Source: a virus. From it: 64,000 nt of DNA. Below are positions 47,912-56,445 of this stretch, piece by piece; positions within the stretch are counted from its first letter, which is position 1; the number at the start of each line of letters is the position of its first letter. The position numbers were made by a program, and so were the translations under genes. Location of the stretch: IMG/VR virus record IMGVR_UViG_3300036851_000411, positions 1 to 64,000 of that record; one strand, written 5' to 3'. The notes beneath the pieces were generated by a model. That model did not search any database, was not told the origin of the DNA, and was given only the letters and a program-made list of their open reading frames with translations.

Positions 47912-50900
47912 GTGCCAGCCGCTACGTCGAAGTTTCTGCACCTTGCCATCCGCGACAACCCGCGGTGCGTGAGCGGCTCGCTGCAGCTCGGGATCGACCA
48001 ACATCCTATCTCACTTCTCGAGGTCGAGCGCGACACCGACGAGGACGCGCTCACCTTTGAGCTCGCGTCGGACAGTCCGCTCCTCACGCTCGTTCGGGAG
48101 CGGCGCGTGGCGTCGGTCCACTATGCGGGCAATCCCGCGACCGATTTCGACGAGTGGCGCATCATCCAGCCAGCGCGCCAGCGGAAGGGCCCCGGCCGCC
48201 GCTGGGAAGTCGTCTGCGCGCCGATGGTGTGGGATCTGGCGCTCCCCGGCGTGCTCGTCGACCCGACGCTCTTTGGCGAGCAGCGGCAGGTCATCCGCTT
48301 CGCCGGAGCCACCGTCGAGGAAGCCTACGACGAGTTTGTCGCGCCGTTTCTCATCGACAAGGGCTACACGTGGATCGGGAAGGGGCTCATCGTCCCAACC
48401 ACGCCGCTCACGGACGCGCGCGCCTCCTTCGCCACGCCGCTCGAGTTCCTGCGGTTCTGTGCCGGTGCAGTCTCGACGCCAGAGATCACCTATATCGTGA
48501 GGCTCCGCCGGAACGGCGTCACGAACTATCTGGTCGACATCGTCGAGCGCGGCACCGATGCGGCCGGCGATCCGCTGCCGATCGCCGACGTGCGCTACGG
48601 GAAGAATCTGATCGACGCGCGCATCGAATCGGACGGCCGGGAAGTCGCGACCGATCTCGAGGCGAAGGGCACGGAGATCCCGATCACGGGCGGGTTCTAC
48701 ACGATCGCGCGCACGGGCTTCAAGATCACCGCGAAGTCAACCGACGTGTTGACGGTGGCGGACCCGGACCCCGATGGCGGGCCGATGATCCGCGAGGACG
48801 ACCAACTCGTCGGCCGCTATCTGCAGCCGACGAGCGCGGCGGTCCCGCCCAAGCTCATCACCGACTCCGACGCTACGGCGCAAACGCTCACGATGGCGAG
48901 TGGCGCGGGCGCATCGTTCGCGGTGAACGACATCGTCGAGCTGCGGGCCGATACGAGCGGCACCCTGGTCACGAGCCTCTCAAGCCCGGCCGCGCGCGCG
49001 CGGTATGCCGGCAGCATCATCACGCGCGTCGTCGAGCGATCGGACCTCACGGGCGAGCGGAACCTTCACCCGAACGCGTTTCTCCGCGACTACGCGAACT
49101 CGTCGAGCGTGGCGGACGGCTTCACCCTCACGAGGATCGACGCCGGGGGGGCCAACGGGACGATCGTGCGCGACAGCGACCCGACGTATGCCATGTTCGG
49201 GCCGTACACGATGCGGATGCGCAACAATTTCAAGGGCCTTGGCATCCAGGGGATTCCGTTCGGGGTCGCGGGGGCGCCTGGTGCGGATCGGATGAGCGTG
49301 ATGGTGCGCGTCGCGTTCCGATCATGGCAAAAGCCGAGCTGGATGCGGGTGACGCTCCTGCAGACCGTCCCGCTCGTGCTGGGGCTGCCGGTGGTGCTCG
49401 CGACGATCCTGCTGCAAACCCCGGATAATGCCTTTGGCGGCGTGTCGGTCATTCAGGGGTCGTTCAAGGACATCATCCTGCAGGACATCCCCATCCCCAC
49501 GAGCCCGATCACCTGCCGGGTCGATGTCGAGGCGGTGACGCCGAGCGACGAGCTCACGTTAGGCGCGTGGTACGATCTCCATGTCGGCCCGTACATGGTC
49601 GTGCAGTATGCGCGGGGGCCGGAGAGCTATAGCGAGTTCGGGAACGCGAACAAGCTGTATGCCGCGGTGCAAAAGGCGTTCGAGGCGGTGGTGCTGCCGA
49701 TCGACACGTACCGCGTGGGCGCGGTCGATTTCACGCGATTGGATGGCACCGCGTACCCGTACGATGCGCTCGTGCGGCATGCGCAACTCCGGGTCACCGA
49801 TGCGGGGCTCCTCGTGCCCAATGGGGAGCTGCTGCGCATCGCGGGCCTTGAGCGCGACAAGCTGGTCGAGACGAGCACGACACTCGTCCTCGCGTCGCGG
49901 CGGAAGACGCTCACCGAGACGCTCCGCGACTCCGTCGGTGGCGCGGGCACCATCACCATCACGAGCGCGACCGGCTCGGCGGCCACACCACCGCCGACCT
50001 CGACGCCGCCTCCGACGACGACGCCGCCCCCGGGCAGCGGCACGCCAGGCGGCGGCACGCCCGTCACGCCCGGCCCGTTGCCGGACCCGGGCGGTGTGGT
50101 CACCGGCGCCCCGGGCAATTTCAGCCTAACGATTGTCGGCGGGCCCGCGCTCGTCATCGATCCGGTCCCGGCCGTAGCGACGCGACCGCCGGAATGGGAT
50201 GTCTCGCCCAAGGCGCACAATTTCAAGAACGTGAAGTCCATCCGTGTCCAGGTGCCCGTGTTGTCGGCCGGCCCGGCGGACTCGCGGGTGGCGGTGCGCG
50301 CGTTGCTGTTTGATGGGGGCGCCTGGCGCTACTTCAATACCATCGAGTCGGCGCCGTGGGCACCCATCGACGCCGTCATCGAGGCGGACGGCGTCATCCT
50401 GCCGTCAACCGGCGCGTGGTTCACCCTGGACCCGGCGTTGCAAGTCGAGAACGTCATCCTCGAGCCGGTCACGGTCGGGGGCGATGACGCGTCGCCGGCC
50501 ACGTTAGGCAACGTCTACGTCGATTGCAGTTCGATCCTCATGCCGCCGTCGGGCGAGCTGGCCACGCCGGAAATCCCGACCGATGGACTCATCGCCTATT
50601 GGGAGCTCACGGAAGGCAGCGGGTCGTCGGTGGCGTCGAAAGACCCGGCGCCATCGGGCCCATCGCTCACGCTCGGGTTCACGACGGGCACCGAGTCAGA
50701 TCCGCGATTCGATCCGTCGTGGCAGACTGGCCCACGGCGTTTGCGGCCTGCTGGGTTCGACCTCGTGTATTCGGCATTTAGCCATCTCGCGAATATCCCA
50801 TCGTACGCTGCCGGCTCCGCGTGCTTCATGTACGTCGATGTCACGACCTTTGGAGGCTTGGCGAAATTCTTCATGGGCACGGGCAACTCGCCCTACGTCT

Positions 50901-51295
50901 ATCGGATGGGGGTCGACGGGTCGAATAAACTGTTCGCGCAAATTACCGAGGATTCGGGCGGGACACCGACACGCACGGCGACCGGCACGACGACCATTTC
51001 CAACGGATCGAAGCATCTCGTCGGATTCATTCACGACGGCACCAATCTCAAGGTTTACGTCGATCCCGTTGACGGACTACCCGAAGGCACTGTGGCGTGT
51101 GCGGCGGCGCTGTTCGACGCGACGACGGACCTCATCATCGGCGGTGGCGCCTATCCGCCAGGCGCCGGTCAGCCTGACAACTTCGATCATGGCGATGTGG
51201 TATACGCATCGGGCGCGGCGGTCGCGAACCTAACGCCCGATAAGATCGCGGAGCTCTACGCGAAGATGAAGCTCACCTACACGGCGCTCCCATGA
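47912..51295 (+). CDS. Tail tip/spike protein with LamG-like domain
   Basis: A 1127-residue protein from GTG 47912. The first 350 residues behave as a tail-associated (Tal/gp44-like) hub with an EVVCAPMVWDLALPGVL block. A Pro/Thr/Gly linker lies at about 690-720. The end (about 890-1125: GLIAYWELTEGSGSSVAS, HLVGFIHDGTNLKVYVD) is a concanavalin/LamG-like sugar-binding sandwich. It probably contacts host surface glycans. No clear peptidase site was seen. Confidence 0.82.
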   Translation: MPAATSKFLHLAIRDNPRCVSGSLQLGIDQHPISLLEVERDTDEDALTFELASDSPLLTLVRERRVASVHYAGNPATDFDEWRIIQPARQRKGPGRRWEVVCAPMVWDLALPGVLVDPTLFGEQRQVIRFAGATVEEAYDEFVAPFLIDKGYTWIGKGLIVPTTPLTDARASFATPLEFLRFCAGAVSTPEITYIVRLRRNGVTNYLVDIVERGTDAAGDPLPIADVRYGKNLIDARIESDGREVATDLEAKGTEIPITGGFYTIARTGFKITAKSTDVLTVADPDPDGGPMIREDDQLVGRYLQPTSAAVPPKLITDSDATAQTLTMASGAGASFAVNDIVELRADTSGTLVTSLSSPAARARYAGSIITRVVERSDLTGERNLHPNAFLRDYANSSSVADGFTLTRIDAGGANGTIVRDSDPTYAMFGPYTMRMRNNFKGLGIQGIPFGVAGAPGADRMSVMVRVAFRSWQKPSWMRVTLLQTVPLVLGLPVVLATILLQTPDNAFGGVSVIQGSFKDIILQDIPIPTSPITCRVDVEAVTPSDELTLGAWYDLHVGPYMVVQYARGPESYSEFGNANKLYAAVQKAFEAVVLPIDTYRVGAVDFTRLDGTAYPYDALVRHAQLRVTDAGLLVPNGELLRIAGLERDKLVETSTTLVLASRRKTLTETLRDSVGGAGTITITSATGSAATPPPTSTPPPTTTPPPGSGTPGGGTPVTPGPLPDPGGVVTGAPGNFSLTIVGGPALVIDPVPAVATRPPEWDVSPKAHNFKNVKSIRVQVPVLSAGPADSRVAVRALLFDGGAWRYFNTIESAPWAPIDAVIEADGVILPSTGAWFTLDPALQVENVILEPVTVGGDDASPATLGNVYVDCSSILMPPSGELATPEIPTDGLIAYWELTEGSGSSVASKDPAPSGPSLTLGFTTGTESDPRFDPSWQTGPRRLRPAGFDLVYSAFSHLANIPSYAAGSACFMYVDVTTFGGLAKFFMGTGNSPYVYRMGVDGSNKLFAQITEDSGGTPTRTATGTTTISNGSKHLVGFIHDGTNLKVYVDPVDGLPEGTVACAAALFDATTDLIIGGGAYPPGAGQPDNFDHGDVVYASGAAVANLTPDKIAELYAKMKLTYTALP

Positions 51296-51600
51296 GCAAT
51301 CGCGCTCGCCTGCTCGGGATCGAAAGCGCACCAACGGGCCAGCTCGAGGGCTGGGGCCAGTTGGCGAGCGGCGTGTGGGTGAAGGCGAGCGGCACGCCGA
51401 GCGCCGGCAAAGCGGTCGTGGTCAACGCGACCGGCGATGGCTTCGTGTGGGGCGCCGCCAGCGGGGGTAGCAGCGCAACGTCCGCTGCGCTCACGGCCGC
51501 GCTCCAGGTCGACGGGGATGCCCGGGTCCGAGAGTCGGCAGGCGGCGGCACCATCAACGAAGAACAAGTGGTCTTGCTCGCTCAATTCTACGGAGCCTAA
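51292..51600 (+). CDS. Small tail-tip protein
   Basis: A 102-residue Gly/Ala/Ser-rich protein, ATGA-coupled to the spike. It resembles short fibre or chaperone pieces; its stop lies in GCCTAACGC, before the next ATG. Confidence 0.62.
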   Translation: MSNRARLLGIESAPTGQLEGWGQLASGVWVKASGTPSAGKAVVVNATGDGFVWGAASGGSSATSAALTAALQVDGDARVRESAGGGTINEEQVVLLAQFYGA

Positions 51601-51603
51601 CGC

Positions 51604-51960
51604 ATGGCACTCGCGAAGCTGAAACTCTCAGGGTCCACGGATGGGAAGCCGATCAAGGTCGCGGCCACCGCGATCGGGTCCGGCACGACCATTCACACCG
51701 CGCAGTCGGGCACCTCGTTCCTCGATGAAATCTGGCTGTGGGTGTCGAATACCGACTCGGTTGAGCGCACGCTCACCATCGGGCACGGCGGCACGACGGA
51801 CCCGGATGACCTAACGCTCAAAGCCGTCACGATCGCCGCGAACTCTGGCCCACAATGCATCTCGCCAGGGCTCCCCCTGCAGAACTCCCTCATCGTGAAA
51901 GCCGCGGCGAGTGTGGCGAACGTGCTCACGATCACCGGCCACGTCAACCGGCAGAGCTAA
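51604..51960 (+). CDS. Hypothetical tail-tip protein
   Basis: A 118-residue beta-rich protein (IHTAQSGTSFLDEIWLWVSN) like small virion surface proteins found between tail genes. It ends on TAATG with the propeller gene. Confidence 0.65.
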   Translation: MALAKLKLSGSTDGKPIKVAATAIGSGTTIHTAQSGTSFLDEIWLWVSNTDSVERTLTIGHGGTTDPDDLTLKAVTIAANSGPQCISPGLPLQNSLIVKAAASVANVLTITGHVNRQS

Positions 51961-53066
51961 TGACCGGGCGTCGTGGGACTCCGTGGGATGAGCACCGACT
52001 GACGAACGTCGGGGCTGGTGCGGGCGTGTTCAAGCGAAAGACGGCCGGTGCGCTCGAGCTGCGCACGATCACCGGCGGGGTCGGCATCACCGTCACGGAG
52101 AACGCGAACGAGATCACGCTCGACACTGGTGGCGGCGGCGGCGGGACGTTCGACCCGAATTACACCGTCGCCGATGGCATCCGCCAATCGCCGTGGATTC
52201 CCGAGTTGCGCCGCATGGTGGTCGCGCGCCGTAACTCCGGCCTGATGGTGTTCGTTGATCCCGTCTTGAAAACGACGGAGGAACGCACCGCGCACGGCGC
52301 GACGACCGATGCAACGCCGACCTGTGCATACGACCCGACGAACTTCCAACTCTTTGTCAGCAACTACATCAACGGCGGAGGGACGAAGGTCCACGTCCTC
52401 GATCTCACCACGCTACAACGCATTGCCGAAATAACCGTTGGCACTGGCCCGCTCGGCATCGCCTGGTGCCCGACGAACGACTGCATCTACGTCGTCAACG
52501 TTTTTAGCAACTCTGTTTCGGTCATCAGCACATCGTCGCTCACAGTCGTGGCGACCGTAACAGTCGGGACGCTGCCCATTGGGATCTGTTATTGCCCCTC
52601 GAATGACTCGATGTACGTCGGGAACCGCACATCGAATTCTGTCTCGGTGATCGCCTGCTCGAGCAACACGGTCACGGCGACCATCACGTCGATGGGCGCG
52701 GCGGATTGCCCGTTCTACGTGCCGAGTAGTGACGAAGTCATCGTCACCGCAACAACGGCGAACGTTCACAAGTGGATCAATCCATCAACAAACGTCGCCA
52801 CGTCGCTCACGACGAACGGATTTAGCAATTGTCGTGGTGGCACCTACGTCCCGCCGACGGACGAATACTGGATGGCTGCCGGGAACGGTCGCTTTGAGGT
52901 CTACGATGCCGCGACCAATAATGCCGTCACGACCATCACGACGGCGGGGGTGGGCGCGCCTGCCTATTGTCCGATCACCGAGCAAGTCATCTATCGCGAT
53001 GAAGGGGAAAGCTATTGGGCGATTATTGATCCGGCGACTCGGAATATTGCCTACATGGGATTCTAA
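51960..53066 (+). CDS. Tail fibre with YVTN-type beta-propeller
   Basis: A 368-residue protein from ATG 51960 (TAATG). A 50-residue attachment segment with GGVGITVTENANEITLD and a glycine run is followed by about seven propeller blades with repeats such as TVGTGPLGIAWCPTND, VYVVN-like strands and NSVSVIS. Its N-terminus matches short tail-fibre linkers, so this is likely a receptor-binding propeller. Such folds are rare at siphophage tail tips. Confidence 0.78.
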   Translation: MTGRRGTPWDEHRLTNVGAGAGVFKRKTAGALELRTITGGVGITVTENANEITLDTGGGGGGTFDPNYTVADGIRQSPWIPELRRMVVARRNSGLMVFVDPVLKTTEERTAHGATTDATPTCAYDPTNFQLFVSNYINGGGTKVHVLDLTTLQRIAEITVGTGPLGIAWCPTNDCIYVVNVFSNSVSVISTSSLTVVATVTVGTLPIGICYCPSNDSMYVGNRTSNSVSVIACSSNTVTATITSMGAADCPFYVPSSDEVIVTATTANVHKWINPSTNVATSLTTNGFSNCRGGTYVPPTDEYWMAAGNGRFEVYDAATNNAVTTITTAGVGAPAYCPITEQVIYRDEGESYWAIIDPATRNIAYMGF

Positions 53067-53085
53067 CCATCCAACCGCCACCGCA

Positions 53086-53544
53086 ATGAACCCGACCAAT
53101 CTTGAGCTCGTGAGGTGGGTGCTCGGAGTCGCCGGGACGCTCGTTGTCACGGCGATCACCCTAGCGTGGCGCTTCCATCGTCACAGCATGAGCGAGGTAC
53201 GGCGATCGACGGAGGAAGCCGGGAAGCAAACCGCCGCCATCACGAAGATTTCGACCTTTCTCGAGGAGACGCTCCCTCTCAAGCTGGGTGAGGCGCAGAG
53301 CAACGTCGTAGACCGCGTCACGAAGAACTCGGACTTGGGATTCGAGCGAGTGAACGGCCGGATCGACGGCATCGATTCGATGTACCGAGGCCTCACCCGC
53401 GAGCTGGACGGCGCGAAGGGCGACATCAAGCGGCACGACGCGCAGCTCGACGACCACGCCCAACGGATCGAGCGCCTCGAGGAAACGCCCCTCAATCGCG
53501 TGCTGGGCTGGCCAGGCACGCAGGCGCCGCCGAAAGCCGACTGA
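53086..53544 (+). CDS. Membrane-anchored coiled-coil protein, possible lysis gene
   Basis: A 152-residue protein. One N-terminal hydrophobic span (residues about 8-27), then a long coiled coil to residue 135. The layout suits an inner-membrane spanin or a holin partner; position before lysis-type genes fits. No outer spanin was identified, though the lipoprotein at 55927 is a candidate partner. Confidence 0.6.
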   Translation: MNPTNLELVRWVLGVAGTLVVTAITLAWRFHRHSMSEVRRSTEEAGKQTAAITKISTFLEETLPLKLGEAQSNVVDRVTKNSDLGFERVNGRIDGIDSMYRGLTRELDGAKGDIKRHDAQLDDHAQRIERLEETPLNRVLGWPGTQAPPKAD

Positions 53545-53574
53545 TCGCCGACTGGCGCCCCAAAGAACATACCG

Positions 53575-53600
53575 TTGTGTCTATGTGATTATCGCATAGA
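53575..53600 (+). promoter_or_regulatory. Class I palindrome box before the lysis block
   Basis: TTGTGTC then TATGTGATTATCGCATA (53582-53598), 11 bp from the ATG of the next gene; sequence up to the ATG is nearly the same as at 42560-42571. Confidence 0.75.
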
Positions 53601-53609
53601 TTCAGCGGC

Positions 53610-54032
53610 ATGGTTCCCGAGAGCACGACCGTGCCGCGGGGGTGGCCAGACCCGCACAACACCCCGTGGGGCTACTTCATCGGCCATCCGAAGACGGAGT
53701 GGCTCTTCGGTGACGACGGGGACCGGATGCGGCTCTGTCAGGACTTCGCGTACTGGGACCGCCGGTCGATCCGCTGGGTCGCGCGCGAAGGGCTGGAATT
53801 CGACGGCGCCAGCAAGCCGCGGTTCTTGTGGTGGGGCGGGGGACCGTACGAGGGCCGCTATCGTCGTGCGGCGATCATCCACGACGCGCTCTATCACGAC
53901 CGCCGCGTCGATCGCGCCACGGCGGACCGCGTCTTCTACGAGGGCATGCGCGCGGATGGCGTGAGCGCGACGCGCGCGCTCCTCTACTACTGGGCCGTCC
54001 GCTGGTTCGGCCCGCGGTGGGAGCCCGAGTGA
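53610..54032 (+). CDS. DUF1353 family protein
   Basis: A 140-residue protein with FDGASKPRFLWW, AAIIHDALYHD and DRVFYEGMRADGVSATRALLYYWAVRWFG, matching DUF1353, a phage family often found near endolysins and sometimes fused to peptidases. Its role is not known. Very short leader after the class I box. Confidence 0.85.
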   Translation: MVPESTTVPRGWPDPHNTPWGYFIGHPKTEWLFGDDGDRMRLCQDFAYWDRRSIRWVAREGLEFDGASKPRFLWWGGGPYEGRYRRAAIIHDALYHDRRVDRATADRVFYEGMRADGVSATRALLYYWAVRWFGPRWEPE

Positions 54033-54709
54033 CGACGGCGCATGCGTTCCCGACCTTTCGCGTGCTCGCGCCGGAGCTCCGGCCGCGGCGGTTGCAGCTG
54101 GCGTCGCGCCACTGGCCGGTGCCAGGGCGATGGCTCCGACCGCAAGGGCAGGGGCTGCCCGACCCGAACTGCACGCAGCTCCAGAAGAACATCGTGCTGC
54201 GCATGCACGTCGATCTGGACGAGCTGGAGCAACCGTTAGGCAGCAATTGCTCGCCGTACGTCAACGAGCTGAAAGTCTGGGCGGGGTTCGGCGCCACGGA
54301 GGACGTGCCGTGGTGCGCGATCTGGGTCGCGCGGGTGTGGGTCGACGCCGGAGCGACGGTGCCACGCGACTTCGCGTCAGTCGACAACTGGCTGCCGTAC
54401 CTGGTGCCGTTCGACAGCCTCTCGCCGCGCCAGCGCGTTGGTTGTGCGATCGCCTACGGGAAACGCGGAGCCGGTGACCCGAGCGCGGACGTGGCGGACA
54501 TGCGGCGGCGCGGGTGGGACGGCAAGCACCTCGAGCTCATCAAGCGCGAGCACCCGGAGCTGACACTCGTGCAGGGCGGGAACCGCGGGTACGCGGGCCT
54601 CGTCGGCAAGCTCGATCTCGGTCCGAACACCAACAACGGGTTCGCGATCGATTCGGCGCCGCTCGTCCGCACCGACGTGCTCGGGCTGATCATCCCGGCG
54701 GCGGCCTAA
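54029..54709 (+). CDS. Probable endolysin, CHAP-like amidase/peptidase
   Basis: A 226-residue protein from GTG 54029 (GTGA). NCSPYVNELKVWAGF (from C74) and VPWCAIWVARVWVDAG with C96 match the catalytic Cys region of CHAP/NlpC-like lysins. A candidate active His is in the GKHLELIKREHP segment, and GGNRGYAGLV follows. No signal peptide or clear wall-binding domain. Cleavage of host peptidoglycan is inferred from pattern and position; the His placement is not sure. Confidence 0.7.
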   Translation: MTTAHAFPTFRVLAPELRPRRLQLASRHWPVPGRWLRPQGQGLPDPNCTQLQKNIVLRMHVDLDELEQPLGSNCSPYVNELKVWAGFGATEDVPWCAIWVARVWVDAGATVPRDFASVDNWLPYLVPFDSLSPRQRVGCAIAYGKRGAGDPSADVADMRRRGWDGKHLELIKREHPELTLVQGGNRGYAGLVGKLDLGPNTNNGFAIDSAPLVRTDVLGLIIPAAA

Positions 54710-54711
54710 CG

Positions 54712-55425
54712 ATGGCCGCCCCGATTCCCGTGTTCTGGCTGGAGCTGAGCGACCAGCAGCGCGTGTGGCTGCGCCGCCATCGCACCGGGCCCTGTGGCGA
54801 TCGCGGTGAGCATTCCTACCACAACGCGATGGCGCTCAAGTATGACGTGATCGGTGCCCACATCACGCTACGGGGCGATGTGAATGGTGCCGGCGCTGAG
54901 GCGAAGCCCGGTGGCGGGCTCGATCTCATCAGCGCTGATGATCCGCTCTGGCCAACGCACTGCGAGCACTGCGGCTGTGCGTTCCACCCAACCGACGATC
55001 CTAAACAGATCTTCGCGCATGCGCTCTACAGGGGGGCGCCCGACGGGAACCTCTACACGCTGGTGGACGCGCCGGTCGGCGCGATGTGGAACGCGGACTG
55101 GTTGGCGGATCTCGCATCGGGATGGGGCACCGGGCCGGATGGGTTGTCGCTGCACGTGAAGACCCCCGGTGGCGATTGGTGCCCCGATAACGAGGCGTCG
55201 AACTGCGACCGTACCCAGTACGGCCCGAAAGAGATCGACGGCGTCCTGCACAACAAGGTGTGGCTCGGCCGCACTCACTACTGCTGGGTGCGACACGGCG
55301 ATCCACGTCAGCCGTCGACGCTTCATATCGACAAGAACGGCACCACGTGCGGAGCCGGCGCCGGTTCGATAGCGCAGGAGACCTGGCATGGGTTCCTCCA
55401 TCACGGCCACCTCGTGACGGCCTAA
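54712..55425 (+). CDS. Hypothetical protein in lysis region
   Basis: A 237-residue protein with CEHCGCAFH (about residues 84-92), a WHGFLHHGH end and many Trp, His and Asp residues. Start is the ATG after TAACG of the previous stop. It may be a metal-dependent enzyme; no family could be named. Confidence 0.65.
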   Translation: MAAPIPVFWLELSDQQRVWLRRHRTGPCGDRGEHSYHNAMALKYDVIGAHITLRGDVNGAGAEAKPGGGLDLISADDPLWPTHCEHCGCAFHPTDDPKQIFAHALYRGAPDGNLYTLVDAPVGAMWNADWLADLASGWGTGPDGLSLHVKTPGGDWCPDNEASNCDRTQYGPKEIDGVLHNKVWLGRTHYCWVRHGDPRQPSTLHIDKNGTTCGAGAGSIAQETWHGFLHHGHLVTA

Positions 55426-55427
55426 CG

Positions 55428-55805
55428 ATGAGCGTGCGCGCGAAGATCGTTCGTGACGGTGAAGGCCGGTTGTACGGCATCCGCGTCAATTGCCCCGGCT
55501 GCGAGTCCGGCGCGCATGTGCTTCCGGTGTCGTGGCTGCCAGAGAGCGAGTCGATCGAGTCGCCGCACAGCGCCGGGAAGCCGCACTGGACTTTCAACGG
55601 CGACTTCGAGCGCCCGACGTTCGGCCCGTCCGTGCTATCACGAGGTACGTACGGCGAAGCCAACGAGGCGCGAGTTTGCCACTCCTTCGTGCGCGACGGA
55701 CGCATCGAGTTCCTGAGCGATTGCACGCACGCGCTCGCAGGCCAGACCGTGGATCTCCCCGAGATCGCTGACACGGACAGTGAGGCCGATTGCCACGATG
55801 CCTAA
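55428..55805 (+). CDS. DUF6527-like protein
   Basis: A 125-residue protein whose second half (PHWTFNGDFERPTFGPSVL, CHSFVRDGRIEFLSDCTHAL then AGQTVDLPE) matches DUF6527, a family common in phages; some bacterial members sit in ubiquitin-like conjugation loci. The Cys/His/Asp cluster may bind a metal. The stop lies in an ATGCCTAACG junction. Confidence 0.78.
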   Translation: MSVRAKIVRDGEGRLYGIRVNCPGCESGAHVLPVSWLPESESIESPHSAGKPHWTFNGDFERPTFGPSVLSRGTYGEANEARVCHSFVRDGRIEFLSDCTHALAGQTVDLPEIADTDSEADCHDA

Positions 55806-55914
55806 CGCACCTTCGACATCACCGTCGAGGCGATTGACCGCCCGCACCGCCCGCTTGACGACGTTGACCTGTGACGCCGCTCGTCACGCCAGTCGAGCGC
55901 ATCCCACTGCCTAA
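55798..55914 (+). CDS. Tiny ORF after the DUF6527 gene
   Basis: A 38-codon Arg/Thr/Ala-rich frame starting in ATGCCTAACG and ending in another CCTAACG. A competing frame GTG 55871 to 55936 overlaps the next start. One of them may serve to couple translation; neither has a recognised family. Confidence 0.4.
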   Translation: MPNAPSTSPSRRLTARTARLTTLTCDAARHASRAHPTA

Positions 55915-55926
55915 CGGACCCGACCA

Positions 55927-56445
55927 ATGCCAATGACGAACGCTCTCCTGACCAACGCACTCCGCTCCGCCTCGCTCGCGATTGCCATCACCCTCGCACT
56001 CGCCATCGCCGCCTGCACGTCTCCGACGGCGCCACACGCCACGGCGCTACCGCACTCGCCGGCGTTCGGGATCTACGACGCCACCCGTCCGGCTCCGGTG
56101 ATCATCAGTGCTGTGCGTGTGGACGCGTCCACGGTTCAGCTCACGTTCGTCGATAACGCCGAAGACGAGACGTTCGCGTCGGCCTACTTCACCAGCGCTG
56201 GGGATACTGGGCCGACCTCCACATCAAATCCGATCTTCACTCCGATGGGGACGGGTGAGCGCGTCGTGGATGTGTATGCGCCGGCGGATAAGGTCTACGT
56301 GCGCTTGGATTTCGCGTGGGGGCCATTCCCGACGACTGATACGAGCCTGCGCATCTGGGGGCCGTTCTCGGAGAGGGCGGAGGTCACGGCAGCAATCATC
56401 ACCACCGCGACCGCGTGCAAGGCACACGGGAAGTGCAAGCCGTGA
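55927..56445 (+). CDS. Phage-encoded lipoprotein
   Basis: A 172-residue protein with a classical lipoprotein signal: basic/polar start, hydrophobic SLAIAITLALAIAAC and lipobox IAAC with C30. The mature part (VIISAVRVDASTVQLTFVDNA) looks like one fibronectin III-like domain. It should be anchored at the host membrane after expression. It could exclude superinfection, or be an outer spanin, and is GTGA-coupled to the secreted beta-helix protein. Confidence 0.78.
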   Translation: MPMTNALLTNALRSASLAIAITLALAIAACTSPTAPHATALPHSPAFGIYDATRPAPVIISAVRVDASTVQLTFVDNAEDETFASAYFTSAGDTGPTSTSNPIFTPMGTGERVVDVYAPADKVYVRLDFAWGPFPTTDTSLRIWGPFSERAEVTAAIITTATACKAHGKCKP

